From positions 2,601,501-2,665,500 of the forward strand of contig CP073746.1 in NCBI GenBank assembly GCA_024397995.1: a stretch of 64,000 nucleotides of DNA, in the 5' to 3' direction. Position numbers and translations under genes: made by a program. Origin of the DNA: a bacterium SCSIO 12827 (GTDB taxonomy: Bacteria; Pseudomonadota; Alphaproteobacteria; Rhodospirillales; Casp-alpha2). Shown here piece by piece: positions 35,846 through 44,700 of the stretch. Each line of letters opens with the position of its first letter. Positions within the stretch are counted from its first letter, which is position 1. The notes beneath the pieces are model-generated. The model worked only from the letters and a program-made list of their open reading frames with translations. It ran no database searches and had not been told where the DNA came from.

Positions 35846-36295
35846 ATGCCGCTAAAACTTGATATCAAGGCGGGTGAGAAGCTCGTCATCAATGGCGCCG
35901 TTCTGGAAAATGTCGGCGGTAATGCGAAGATGTTGATTCACAACGAATCAGCGATCATCCGGGAAAAAGAGATACTTTCTCAGGGTGAATCCAATACGCC
36001 GGCAGCGCGTGTATACTTCGCACTTCAATGTGCGTACATGTTCCCGCGGCACGAAGGGGAGTATCTGGAGACGTTTCGCGGGTTCCTCAACGACTATGTC
36101 ACCGCGGCGCCAAGCGCCAAACCGCTCGCCGATGAAATTGCCAAATTCGTGGACGAAGCCAAGCTCTATCGGGCACTCAAGGCCACTCAGAAGCTGATTC
36201 GCCACGAGGCGGACACCTTTTCGGCCCTCGCCGACGAGCTTGAGTCCGTCGATATCGCGGCACGCATGGAATCCGCGAACGAAGAAGGGGCGTAG
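35846..36295 (+). CDS. flbT: Flagellar biosynthesis repressor FlbT
   Basis: 149 residues, usual size. The family sequence is clear: MPLKLDIKAGEKLVINGAVLENVG, then REKEILSQGESNTPAARVYFALQCAYM. FlbT binds the 5' leader of flagellin mRNA and destabilises it until the hook is finished. It lies next to both flagellin genes and acts with FlaF, encoded at 22808. Confidence 0.95.
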   Translation: MPLKLDIKAGEKLVINGAVLENVGGNAKMLIHNESAIIREKEILSQGESNTPAARVYFALQCAYMFPRHEGEYLETFRGFLNDYVTAAPSAKPLADEIAKFVDEAKLYRALKATQKLIRHEADTFSALADELESVDIAARMESANEEGA

Positions 36296-36643
36296 CCTCT
36301 TTGACCGAATCCAGCCCCTGGGCAATCACGGCACCGTTCATTGTGGCGAGTCGTCAAGTAGATACGGGGCGGGGGACCAAGTAACGCACAATTCCGAGGG
36401 TGGGCTTCGGTTGCGGCCACGACCTGTCTGCAGGATACGTGATTTCGGTGATCATGCCGGATTGCGGCTCATGCCCAGCGTTCTCCCCGCCTCCAACCAT
36501 CAAGTCCCATTCAGGCGCGCCCTGCCGCGTGAAATCTAAATGGATCATTAAGCGTTTCCCCCATAATTTGAACACATCCTGAAAGAAGACTGGGATGTCG
36601 GTCCGGCGGGGCTCGCCGGAGACGGAAAGATGGGAGCGCAGGC
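36296..36643. other. flbT-neuB intergenic region
   Basis: 348 bases with no recognised regulatory motif. The only candidate gene is the small minus-strand frame at 36354-36548. I found no sigma-54 site before the neuB-like gene. Confidence 0.4.
36354..36548 (-). CDS. Possible small protein, unrecognised
   Basis: 64 residues from ATG 36548, which follows GGGGGA by eight bases. The sequence (for example MVGGGENAGHEPQSG and TLGIVRYLVPRP) has balanced composition, but I know no relative. It may be a small gene, a remnant or chance. It lies on the strand opposite to its neighbours. Confidence 0.25.
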   Translation of the reverse strand: MIHLDFTRQGAPEWDLMVGGGENAGHEPQSGMITEITYPADRSWPQPKPTLGIVRYLVPRPVST

Positions 36644-37651
36644 GTGTTCAAAGACCTGACACGAACCTTTATCATCGCCGAAGTCGGCAACAATCACGAA
36701 GGCGACATGGGCGTCGCCCGTGAACTGGTCGATCGCGCCGCCGAAACAGGCGTCGACGCCGTCAAATTCCAGACCTTCATCGCGGAAAAATTCTCTTCGC
36801 AGGCCGACGCCGCCCGGTTCGCCCGCCTGCAGAAATTCCAGCTTAGCTTCGATGAGTTCGCCGAACTGGCCGAACGGGCGCGGGCCAAGGGCCTGATGTT
36901 CCTTTCCACGCCGCTCGACCTGGACAGCGCACGGTTCCTGGCGACCATCGTCGATGCGCTGAAAATCGCGTCCGGAGACAACACGTTCTGGCCGCTTATC
37001 GAAGGCTGCGCCGAAAGCGGCAAGCCGATGATCATCTCCACCGGCATATCCGGTCAGGCGGAAATTCAGGAAGCGGCCGACAAGGTGTCCGCGGTCTGGT
37101 CCGCCAAGGGGCATGAGGGCGACCTGGCGCTGCTCCACTGCGTCGTCAGCTATCCGGCGCCGCCCGAACAAGCCAACCTGCGCGCCATTCGTTCCCTGAC
37201 GTCGGCCTTCCCCGGCCAGACCATCGGCTATTCCGACCACACCATGGGCCTGGATGCGGCCGTCGCCGCCGTCGCCATGGGGGCCCGTATCGTTGAAAAA
37301 CACTTCACCCTGGCCAATGACTATTCCGACTTCCGTGATCATCAATTGTCCGCTGATCCGGAAGACATGGCCCGGCTTGTCCAACGCATCCGTCTTGTCG
37401 AGGACATGGCCGGCGACGGCGCCCTCGGCTGTTTAGCCTGCGAAGAAGATCTCGTGACGCCCGTACGGCGGTCCATCGCAGCCGCCCGCGACCTGCCCGC
37501 GGGCCATGTCGTCGGCGCCGACGATATCGTCTGGCTGCGTCCCGGCGGCGGCTTAGCACCCGGCCGAGAAACGGATGTCCTTGCCCGCAAGCTGACCCAA
37601 GCGGTCGCCGGCGGTGAGATGATCCGCCCCGAACATTTTGAAAACGGCTGA
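36644..37651 (+). CDS. NeuB-family nonulosonic acid synthase
   Basis: 335 residues. The TIM-barrel NeuB domain opens FIIAEVGNNHEGDMGVARELV and contains KFQTFIAEKF, KIASGDNTFWPLI, STGIS, LLHCVVSYPAP and GYSDHTMG, all family hallmarks. The C-terminal antifreeze-like SAF domain covers about 275-335. The enzyme condenses phosphoenolpyruvate with a six-carbon N-acetyl sugar to make a sialic, legionaminic or pseudaminic acid; which one cannot be read from the sequence with certainty. GTG 36644 has GGGAGCGCAGG upstream. It starts a tight plus-strand gene run. Confidence 0.93.
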   Translation: MFKDLTRTFIIAEVGNNHEGDMGVARELVDRAAETGVDAVKFQTFIAEKFSSQADAARFARLQKFQLSFDEFAELAERARAKGLMFLSTPLDLDSARFLATIVDALKIASGDNTFWPLIEGCAESGKPMIISTGISGQAEIQEAADKVSAVWSAKGHEGDLALLHCVVSYPAPPEQANLRAIRSLTSAFPGQTIGYSDHTMGLDAAVAAVAMGARIVEKHFTLANDYSDFRDHQLSADPEDMARLVQRIRLVEDMAGDGALGCLACEEDLVTPVRRSIAAARDLPAGHVVGADDIVWLRPGGGLAPGRETDVLARKLTQAVAGGEMIRPEHFENG

Positions 37652-37659
37652 CAGGCCCC

Positions 37660-38367
37660 ATGCGGATCGCCCTTCTCACCACCGATTGCCCGCCCGCCCT
37701 GCGTTGCGCCGGCAATCTGGCGGGCACCTACGATCTGTGCGGCATCCTGGTACGGACGGAGCCGCCAACGCTGCCGTTTGCGACCGCCCATCATCTGGAC
37801 GATGACCAGGCCGCTTTCGAGGCCGACGCTTGGTTCGACGGCAACTCCCCTGCCCTCGCCGACATCGCTCCGGTCCATACAGTCCCCGACATGATCGGCA
37901 ACGAAGCGGCGGCCGAGCTTAAAAATCTCAAGCCCGATGTCGTGATTTCCCTGAACGCCGGCCCGACCGGTGGCGCGATCATCGACATGATGGAAAACCG
38001 TGCCCTCGTTCTTCACCCCGGAAACCCACAGGACTACCGGGGTGAGGACACGCATCTGTGGGCCGTTTATCACGGCGACGAAAGCCGCCTTGAATGCATC
38101 GTTCAGTATGCAGCCCTTGAGCCAAACAGCGGCTCGGTCCTAGCCAGCACGCCACTCGTCATACCGCCCGGCATGCCCCTTTCCGGTCTCCGCCGCGCGG
38201 TCACCGACGGCTACATCATAGGCATGAGAAAGGTTCTCACGTTCTTCGACGGCGGGGGCATGCTGTCGGTCACCCGCCTGCAGCAGCTCGGCAAGCTCTA
38301 CACGCCGATGCCTGCGGTATTGAAGGATTATTGCCTCTCGCAGTTCGCCCATCGGGCAGGCAGCTAA
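37660..38367 (+). CDS. Formyltransferase-fold protein with altered active site
   Basis: 235 residues. The segment ALVLHPGNPQDYRGEDTHLWAVYHGD (about 110-135) corresponds to the NxHPSLLPxYRG...W region of methionyl-tRNA and sugar formyltransferases. However, the Asn of the Asn-His-Asp triad is Val, and the later Asp appears as Asn in EPNSGSVL. The His is kept. It therefore has the fold but perhaps not ordinary N10-formyl-tetrahydrofolate chemistry. It lies nine bases after the neuB-like gene and 19 before asnB. It may act on the nonulosonic acid precursor. Confidence 0.7.
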   Translation: MRIALLTTDCPPALRCAGNLAGTYDLCGILVRTEPPTLPFATAHHLDDDQAAFEADAWFDGNSPALADIAPVHTVPDMIGNEAAAELKNLKPDVVISLNAGPTGGAIIDMMENRALVLHPGNPQDYRGEDTHLWAVYHGDESRLECIVQYAALEPNSGSVLASTPLVIPPGMPLSGLRRAVTDGYIIGMRKVLTFFDGGGMLSVTRLQQLGKLYTPMPAVLKDYCLSQFAHRAGS

Positions 38368-38386
38368 GCCAAGGACAGCTCGGAAC

Positions 38387-40237
38387 ATGTGCGGAATTGC
38401 AGGAACCCTCGGCCCGACCGTGCCGGACACCGACCGCATCGCCAGCGCCCTTGCGACCATGGCGCGGCGCGGCCCCGATGCTTCGGGCCATCGCGTTCTG
38501 GACCTGGGCGCGCAGAAGGCGGCGCTGTTGCATACGCGGCTTTCGATCATCGACCTGGACGCGCGCGCCGATCAGCCGTTCGAGCGGGACGGGCTGGTCA
38601 TTTCCTACAATGGCGAGATCTACAACTACCTTGAGGTAAAGGCCGATCTGGAAGCCCTGGGCCATCGGTTCAAAACGGCCTCCGACACGGAAGTCCTGGT
38701 CGCGGCTTGGCGGCAGTGGGGGCCGGATGCCCTGGACCGCCTGGAGGGCATGTGGGCCTTCGCCATCGTCGACACCCAGGCCGGCACGCTGACACTGTGC
38801 CGCGACCGGTTCGGAGAAAAGCCGCTTTACCTTTGGCCGCGGGGCGGAGTCCTGCATTTCGCGTCCGAGATCAAGACCCTGGCGGCCCTCGCCGGGGATG
38901 CCCCGCCGGTCAACCACACCCAGGTCCTGCGCTACCTGACCCTTGGCTACAAATCGCTCTATAAATCCGGGGACACCTTCTTCGACGGGGTGTTTGAATT
39001 GCCGCCGTCGACCTATCTTACGCTCTCCTCCCCCGCTCTGTCGCGACCGGAATTCTACTGGCAACTCAAGCACATCCCCCGTCCCATGTCGGCGGCGGAC
39101 GCTCTGGAGGAAGCCCGCGAACGGTTGTTCCGCTCGGTCGAACTGCGGCTGCGGGCCGACGTACCGGTGGCGTTCTGTCTATCGGGCGGCGTCGATTCCG
39201 CGACGCTCGCGGCCATCGCCGCGAAAAAGCTGGGGGCGGACATCCATTGTTTTTCGATCATCGACGCCGATGAACGCTATGACGAAAGCGACAACATCAC
39301 CGCCATGGTCGAAGCACTCGGCTGTGGGCACCATGTGACGCGCACGTCGACCGAGGGATTCTTCGAGCGCATGGAAGACATTGTCGCCTATCACGATGCG
39401 CCTGTGGCGACCATCAGCTACTACGTCCATTCGTTCCTGTCGGAAGCGATCCACGACGCGGGGTACAAGGTCGCCGTCTCGGGCTCAGGCGCGGACGAAC
39501 TTTATACCGGCTACTACGACCACTACTCCATGTGGCTGGCACAGATGTGGCGGCGCTCGCAAATCGATTCCACGGTCGATTTCGAAACCCTGCTGACCGA
39601 TTGGAAGGGCGGCTTCGGGGCCCATGTGCAGAACCCGCTGCTGCAGGATCCCATGACCTTCGTCCGCGACCCGGGTCAGCGCGGGCATATCACGCTCGAC
39701 CAGGATTTCTTTGAAAGCCTTCTGGCCAAGCCCTTTCATGAGAACTTCGAGGAAACGGAATTCACCCGGGAATTGTTACGCAACCGCATGATGAACGAGT
39801 TGTTCGCGGAATCGATCCCCGTCATCCTTCACGAAGACGACTGCAACTCCATGCGCTGGTCGGTGGAGAACCGATCTCCCTTCCTGGATCGCAACTTGGC
39901 CGAATTCCTATACAGCGTGCCGTCCGAATACCTGATCGGCGACGGCTTCGCCAAGCTGTTGCTGCGCCAATCCGGCCAGGGACTGGTGCCGGATCAAGTG
40001 CGGCTGGACAAGCGCAAGCGCGGGTTCAATGCCTCGATCAATTCGCTCGTCGACCGCAACGACCCGGATACCCGCGATCGCCTGCTTGCCCCCGGGCCGA
40101 TCTTCGACCTGATCGACAGGGACAAGTTCGAAGGGTTCCTGAACCAGGATATGACGTCCAACAGCTTTTCAAAATTCTTGTTCAGCTTTATTTCCGCGCG
40201 TATTTTCCTTGATCAACAACTCCTTGAAAGCCAATGA
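38387..40237 (+). CDS. Glutamine-hydrolysing asparagine synthase family (AsnB)
   Basis: 616 residues. The nucleophile Cys2 follows the initiator (MCGIAGTLG), giving an N-terminal glutaminase domain (1-200). The synthase PP-loop SGGVDSATL is near 264-272. Family members amidate carboxylates using glutamine and ATP via an adenylate. In sugar clusters such proteins modify uronic or nonulosonic acids or peptidyl groups rather than making free asparagine. Its place directly after a NeuB-family synthase suggests amidation of the glycan, which is inference. Confidence 0.9.
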   Translation: MCGIAGTLGPTVPDTDRIASALATMARRGPDASGHRVLDLGAQKAALLHTRLSIIDLDARADQPFERDGLVISYNGEIYNYLEVKADLEALGHRFKTASDTEVLVAAWRQWGPDALDRLEGMWAFAIVDTQAGTLTLCRDRFGEKPLYLWPRGGVLHFASEIKTLAALAGDAPPVNHTQVLRYLTLGYKSLYKSGDTFFDGVFELPPSTYLTLSSPALSRPEFYWQLKHIPRPMSAADALEEARERLFRSVELRLRADVPVAFCLSGGVDSATLAAIAAKKLGADIHCFSIIDADERYDESDNITAMVEALGCGHHVTRTSTEGFFERMEDIVAYHDAPVATISYYVHSFLSEAIHDAGYKVAVSGSGADELYTGYYDHYSMWLAQMWRRSQIDSTVDFETLLTDWKGGFGAHVQNPLLQDPMTFVRDPGQRGHITLDQDFFESLLAKPFHENFEETEFTRELLRNRMMNELFAESIPVILHEDDCNSMRWSVENRSPFLDRNLAEFLYSVPSEYLIGDGFAKLLLRQSGQGLVPDQVRLDKRKRGFNASINSLVDRNDPDTRDRLLAPGPIFDLIDRDKFEGFLNQDMTSNSFSKFLFSFISARIFLDQQLLESQ

Positions 40238-40271
40238 GTTTCTTATCCTCATCATTGACAAGGTCCCAGCC

Positions 40272-41003
40272 ATGACCAAGGTCACCGGTGTCATCCAGGC
40301 CCGACTGACCTCGATCCGCCTGGCACAAAAAGCGCTGTTGCCGTTGGCTGGCCGGCCCGTGATGCACCATTTATTCGACCGGGCGAAGCGTATTCGCGGC
40401 GTCGATGATCTGGTTCTCGCGATCCCCACGGGCGAAGCCAATGATCCGCTAGAGAACGCCGTCGCGGACTATCCCGACATCCGGGTCGTGCGCGGCCCGG
40501 ACGATGATCTGGTGACACGGTTTCTGATGGCAGCCGACCTTACCGGCGCCGACGTGATTGTCCGGATGTGGGGCGATTGCCCGGTGACCGACCCTGATCT
40601 GGCGGCTGGATTGCTGCAGACTGTCTTGAACACGGACGTCGCCTGGGCTCATTATCCGAACGATTCCGGTTATCCCGAAGGCGTGGAAACCCACGTTCTG
40701 CGGGTCGACGCCCTGCGTGCGCTGTCGGACGAGTCCGACGACATGTATGAACGCGAAAACATGCTGCCTTTCTTCACCCGGCGGCCAGAGCGTTTCCCCA
40801 TGTTGGAAATTCGCCGCACCCCGAACCGCAATCATTTGAAGTGCCTGTTGGACACTCAGCATGACTATCGGCGGATTTCGGAAATCTTCGACATTCTCTA
40901 CCCCGATACACCGGAATTCGGTGTCGCCGAACTGGAAGCCCTTGCCGAGCACCGGCCCGAACTGTTCGATCCGACGCATCGCATCGCCATCGGGAGCGAC
41001 TGA
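40272..41003 (+). CDS. SpsF-like cytidylyltransferase 1
   Basis: 243 residues from ATG 40272 (AAGG nine bases upstream). The N terminus VTGVIQARLTSIRLAQKALLPLAG is the nucleotidyltransferase signature, although the usual RLPGK is changed to RLAQK. IVRMWGDCPVTDP supplies the metal-binding Asp region. Family members include acylneuraminate cytidylyltransferases that make CMP-nonulosonates, the donor for Maf. It overlaps the next gene by one base. Confidence 0.85.
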   Translation: MTKVTGVIQARLTSIRLAQKALLPLAGRPVMHHLFDRAKRIRGVDDLVLAIPTGEANDPLENAVADYPDIRVVRGPDDDLVTRFLMAADLTGADVIVRMWGDCPVTDPDLAAGLLQTVLNTDVAWAHYPNDSGYPEGVETHVLRVDALRALSDESDDMYERENMLPFFTRRPERFPMLEIRRTPNRNHLKCLLDTQHDYRRISEIFDILYPDTPEFGVAELEALAEHRPELFDPTHRIAIGSD

Positions 41004-42001
41004 TGACCTTGAATGTCGCCGTGATCGGATTGGGTGTGGGCGAGCAGCACGCGCGGGCCTTTGCCGCCGCGCCCAATGCGCAGGTCACTTGGCTGTATGA
41101 TCTGGATCCTGCCAAGTCGGACCGGATCGCCCGCGATCTGGGGCAGGGCCGCGTGGCGGAAAGTTATGAACAGATCCTGACTGACCCGAACGTCGATGCC
41201 GTCTCCATCGCCACTTTCGACCATCTGCATTTCGACGAGGTCTGCCGGGCGTTCGACGCCGGCAAGCATGTCTTCGTGGAAAAGCCGTTGTGCCGGACAG
41301 CGGCAGAAGTGGACGAAATCACCGCCCGCTGGAACAAGGCCGGCAGACCGCATCTGCGCTCAAACCTGGTGCTCCGGGGTGCCCCCGTCTACGGTTGGCT
41401 GAAGAACGCCATCGCCGCCGGTGAGCTTGGAGAAATCTACGCCCTTGACGGCGACTATCTTTATGGCCGCCTGGAAAAGATCACAGAAGGTTGGCGCAAG
41501 GACGTACCCGATTATTCCGTGATGGAAGGCGGCGGCGTGCATATCATCGACCTGATGCTATGGCTGATGGGCGAGACACCGGCGACCGTCTCCACCCTTG
41601 GGTCGAAGATCGCGACCCGGGGAACGGGTTTTCAATACGACGACTTCATGGCCGCCACCTTCACCTTCGCGTCCGGCGCCGTCGGGCGCGTCACCGCCAA
41701 TTTCGGCTGCGTCCACCCACATCATCACGTGATCCGTTTGTTCGGGACGAAGGCGACCTTTATCTACGACGACCAAGGCCCCCGTCTGTTTCGCAGCCGC
41801 ACAGACGGCGCGCGGGCGGAGAAGCTGGGCCTCGCCCCCCTGCCCGACGGCAAGGGTGTGTTGATCCCGGATTTCATCCAGGCCATCCAAACGGGCACCG
41901 ATCCGGCCCCGGCGGCGGAACGGGAGTTCGATCTGATCCGCGTCATCGCCGCCGCCGACACGGCACACCGCGGCGGATCGCCCCAACCCATCAGACGCTA
42001 A
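41003..42001 (+). CDS. Gfo/Idh/MocA-family oxidoreductase 1
   Basis: 332 residues. Rossmann motif AVIGLGVGEQHARAF (about 5-19), FVEKPLCRT and a C-terminal substrate domain with GDYLYGRL and GGGVHIIDLMLWLMG are typical. The enzyme likely oxidises or reduces a sugar nucleotide with NAD(P). Together with the cytidylyltransferase before it and the aminotransferase after it, it forms a three-gene module that recurs at 52223-55309 in another order. Confidence 0.9.
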   Translation: MTLNVAVIGLGVGEQHARAFAAAPNAQVTWLYDLDPAKSDRIARDLGQGRVAESYEQILTDPNVDAVSIATFDHLHFDEVCRAFDAGKHVFVEKPLCRTAAEVDEITARWNKAGRPHLRSNLVLRGAPVYGWLKNAIAAGELGEIYALDGDYLYGRLEKITEGWRKDVPDYSVMEGGGVHIIDLMLWLMGETPATVSTLGSKIATRGTGFQYDDFMAATFTFASGAVGRVTANFGCVHPHHHVIRLFGTKATFIYDDQGPRLFRSRTDGARAEKLGLAPLPDGKGVLIPDFIQAIQTGTDPAPAAEREFDLIRVIAAADTAHRGGSPQPIRR

Positions 42002-42021
42002 CCCCCATTAGGACAGCAATC

Positions 42022-43170
42022 ATGACCAAACTGGACATTCCCTTCGGCAGACCCTGGATCGAAGACCTTGAACGCGACGCGGTAATGGAAGTGCTATCGG
42101 GGCACATCCTGACCCATGGCCCCAATTGCCACGCTTTCGAGGATGGCTTCGCCAAGATGATGGGCGGCGGTCATGCAGTTTCGACATCAAGCTGTATGGC
42201 GTCCCTGCACCTGTCGTGGATGGACTTGGGCGTCGGGCCGGGGGACGAGGTCCTGCTGCCCGCCATGACCCATGTCGCGACGGCGCACGCGGTGGCGCTG
42301 ACCGGCGCCACGCCCGTGTTCGTGGACAGCGAACTGACGTCCGGCAACATGGACCTGGACGACATGGCCGCCAAGGTCACGTCCAAGACCAAGGCCATCG
42401 GCATCGTCCACTACGTGGGCATCCCCATCGACATGGTGAAGGTCATGGCGCTGGCGGATAAACACGAGCTCAAGATCGTCGAAGACTGCGCGCTGGCGGT
42501 TGAGGCGCGCATCGACGGCACCCATGTCGGCCTATTCGGGCACACGGGCTGCTATTCCTTCTATCCGGTCAAGCACATCACCTGCGGCGAAGGCGGCATG
42601 CTGGTCTCCAAGGACCCGGAAACGGTGAAGCGCATCGGCGAATTCCGCGCCTTCAATTACGACCGCTCTGCCCCAGGCCCCAAGGTGCCGGGACTCTACG
42701 ACGTCAAAGGTCTGGGCATGAACTACCGCATGTCGGAAATGCAGGCCGCCCTCGGCCGGGTGCAGCTGACCCGCCTGCCCGACATCATGCGCATACGTGA
42801 AGCCAATTTCCGCGCCCTGCAGAAAGGCTTGAACGCCATCGAAGGCGTGCATGTCCTGGACAGCGGCGAAGACCGCCTGAAATCCAGCTTCTATTGCGTC
42901 ACCATGGTTCTGAGTGGCGACCTCGCGGCCAAGCGCAACGACATCGCCCTGGCCTTGAACGAACGCGGGGTCGGCACGTCGATCTACTACCCGCACCCCA
43001 TCGGGCGCCTGCGCTACTACCGGGACAAATTCGGTTACGACGCGAACGGCTTCCCGGGGGCGACGGCCATCGCCGACAACGCCATCGCCCTTCCCTGCGG
43101 CCCGCACTTAAGCGTTAAGGACATGGAAGATATCGCCGGCTGTATGGCTGAAGTCGTGACGGCGATATAA
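42022..43170 (+). CDS. DegT/DnrJ/EryC1/StrS-family aminotransferase 1
   Basis: 382 residues. The PLP lysine is in CYSFYPVKHITCGEGG (about 170-185). FGRPWIEDLERDAVMEVLSGHILTHGP and VSTSSCMASLHLSW open the protein as in sugar aminotransferases. It transfers an amino group to a keto-sugar, probably made by the oxidoreductase upstream. AGGA lies upstream of ATG 42022. Confidence 0.93.
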   Translation: MTKLDIPFGRPWIEDLERDAVMEVLSGHILTHGPNCHAFEDGFAKMMGGGHAVSTSSCMASLHLSWMDLGVGPGDEVLLPAMTHVATAHAVALTGATPVFVDSELTSGNMDLDDMAAKVTSKTKAIGIVHYVGIPIDMVKVMALADKHELKIVEDCALAVEARIDGTHVGLFGHTGCYSFYPVKHITCGEGGMLVSKDPETVKRIGEFRAFNYDRSAPGPKVPGLYDVKGLGMNYRMSEMQAALGRVQLTRLPDIMRIREANFRALQKGLNAIEGVHVLDSGEDRLKSSFYCVTMVLSGDLAAKRNDIALALNERGVGTSIYYPHPIGRLRYYRDKFGYDANGFPGATAIADNAIALPCGPHLSVKDMEDIAGCMAEVVTAI

Positions 43171-43215
43171 TCGCCGCGGGTCCGGAAAGGATCGACAGTT
43201 AACCTAAATAGGATC

Positions 43216-43626
43216 GTGTCTGATGCAGTCTTTTCCGGCGCAGTAGCCTCCACGATTCAAGGATTCCTGGGCAGTGACTTCCTGATTCGATCTATGACCG
43301 GCGGCCGCCCCTTCGCCCCCTACCACGTCGAGGCCAAGGCCGGAGACGCTCTCGTGTTCACGCCGACGCGGGTACTTCACCGTGGCGTGCAGCCCGCCAA
43401 CGGCGCGCGCGATGCGCTGATCGCCGTCATCCTGCCAAGTCCCCTGCCTTGGAATGAATTATTGAGCCGCAATGTCCAAAATATGTTCCACGAAGCGCAC
43501 TCCCTCAACATCGCTTCGGACCCGTTCGCCGGATACGACCCACGTTGGCAGGTTGATCGCATGCCCCATTGGGTGAGGGAATTCAAACTGGCACCGCCCG
43601 ATTGGGGCGCCGGCGCGACCCTTTAA
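43216..43626 (+). pseudogene. C-terminal fragment of phytanoyl-CoA dioxygenase-like protein
   Basis: 136 residues starting at GTG 43216. VEAKAGDALVFTPTRVLHRGVQPANGARDALIAVI matches the C-terminal part of Fe(II)/2-oxoglutarate dioxygenases of the PhyH type, with the distal His and the Arg that binds 2-oxoglutarate. The proximal HxD metal ligands and about half of the usual 270-300 residues are missing. No room remains upstream, so it seems to be a truncated remnant. It could instead be a short divergent protein. Confidence 0.55.
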
Positions 43627-43654
43627 TCCACCCTATGCAACCGGTCTTGTGACA

Positions 43655-44566
43655 TCATTTCGGTAAATAGCCGTCCATCGGCACGTCCGGCATGAAGCGC
43701 CGAAACAGTTCTTTGTTGCTGTCGGCGAATTTCTCAAGGATTTCTTGCCCTTGTTCCACGGTCAACAGGTTGAGCGTTGCCCCCCGTTCCTTGGGCACGT
43801 GGGCAATCAGGATATCCAACACGCCTTTTGCAATTTCCGCCCCGAAAACCCGGTTTATCTCTACCTGTGCCGGCAATAACCGCCCATCCAGGCTGGGGTT
43901 AAACATCGCGAGGACATCTCCATTGATGTTCTCTTCGACGCCCATGGTTGCGGACAGCGCGTGAATGAAATCGTCATACGGCAGCCCTGGCCCGCCATAG
44001 AGTTTTCGTTCCAACGGAAAGACCTTGACGTTTTCCTCTCCAAACACCTGGGCATAGGCATCGGCGACGGGAAGCCAGTCAAACCGGTCTAAGGGAAAGT
44101 CCGCATAATAATCGTTGAAACTCTTGGTCCCACCCTTTTGCACATGCAGCCCGTAGTAGGACTCCACGTAGCTGACTTGATTGCGCACCATCATCAAAAC
44201 CAATGGCTTGAACCCTTCGAACAGTTTGCCGCAGAACTGCGCGCGGTCGGCAAATATGCTCGGGTCGCCCGGCAGATCGCTGATATGGGTCAGCCCTTCA
44301 TCGGTAACGAAATACCCACGCGTCTCTTCGTCCGCGCCCGGTGTCAGAAGCGGTTCGAGATGATAGTCCCGGAGACGCTTTCCGAAGACATCGTTCCAAC
44401 GCGGCGTCGCCAAGGCACGCCGAAACTCCTTGTACAGACGAATAAGCGGTTTCACCCCGCTGCGGCGCAGCGCTTCGTAGGGAATGCGCCCAGGAAAGAC
44501 AAACTCGGTTTCAATCGCCGTTGATGCACAACGCGGCAATCCAATATGCAGGTATAGAGATTTCAC
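43655..44566 (-). CDS. Sulfotransferase-like P-loop protein
   Basis: 303 residues. The N terminus LYLHIGLPRCASTAIETEFV matches the 5'-phosphosulfate-binding loop of PAPS-dependent sulfotransferases. LVLMMVRNQVSYVESYYGLHV (about 145-165) resembles the 3'-phosphate-binding region. It would transfer sulfate from PAPS to a sugar or protein hydroxyl. It is encoded opposite to the sugar operons and converges on the dioxygenase fragment. Assignment to the superfamily is good, the acceptor is unknown. Confidence 0.75.
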   Translation of the reverse strand: MKSLYLHIGLPRCASTAIETEFVFPGRIPYEALRRSGVKPLIRLYKEFRRALATPRWNDVFGKRLRDYHLEPLLTPGADEETRGYFVTDEGLTHISDLPGDPSIFADRAQFCGKLFEGFKPLVLMMVRNQVSYVESYYGLHVQKGGTKSFNDYYADFPLDRFDWLPVADAYAQVFGEENVKVFPLERKLYGGPGLPYDDFIHALSATMGVEENINGDVLAMFNPSLDGRLLPAQVEINRVFGAEIAKGVLDILIAHVPKERGATLNLLTVEQGQEILEKFADSNKELFRRFMPDVPMDGYLPK

Positions 44567-44700
44567 TGCGATGATGCCTTGTCTCCAAGTTCACATTCGT
44601 ATGGTCAATCGCCTCGACCATCGGGAACCATTGTCATTAGTGCCAGTGCCTGCGTCCCCCGGCAAGGGGCAGCCGTTCCGACATTCGCTATCGATGGCGA

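Noticed and set aside
41491-42021. N-terminal extension of aminotransferase 1
   Set aside because: It is an out-of-frame reading of the preceding oxidoreductase gene; the aminotransferase begins normally at 42022.
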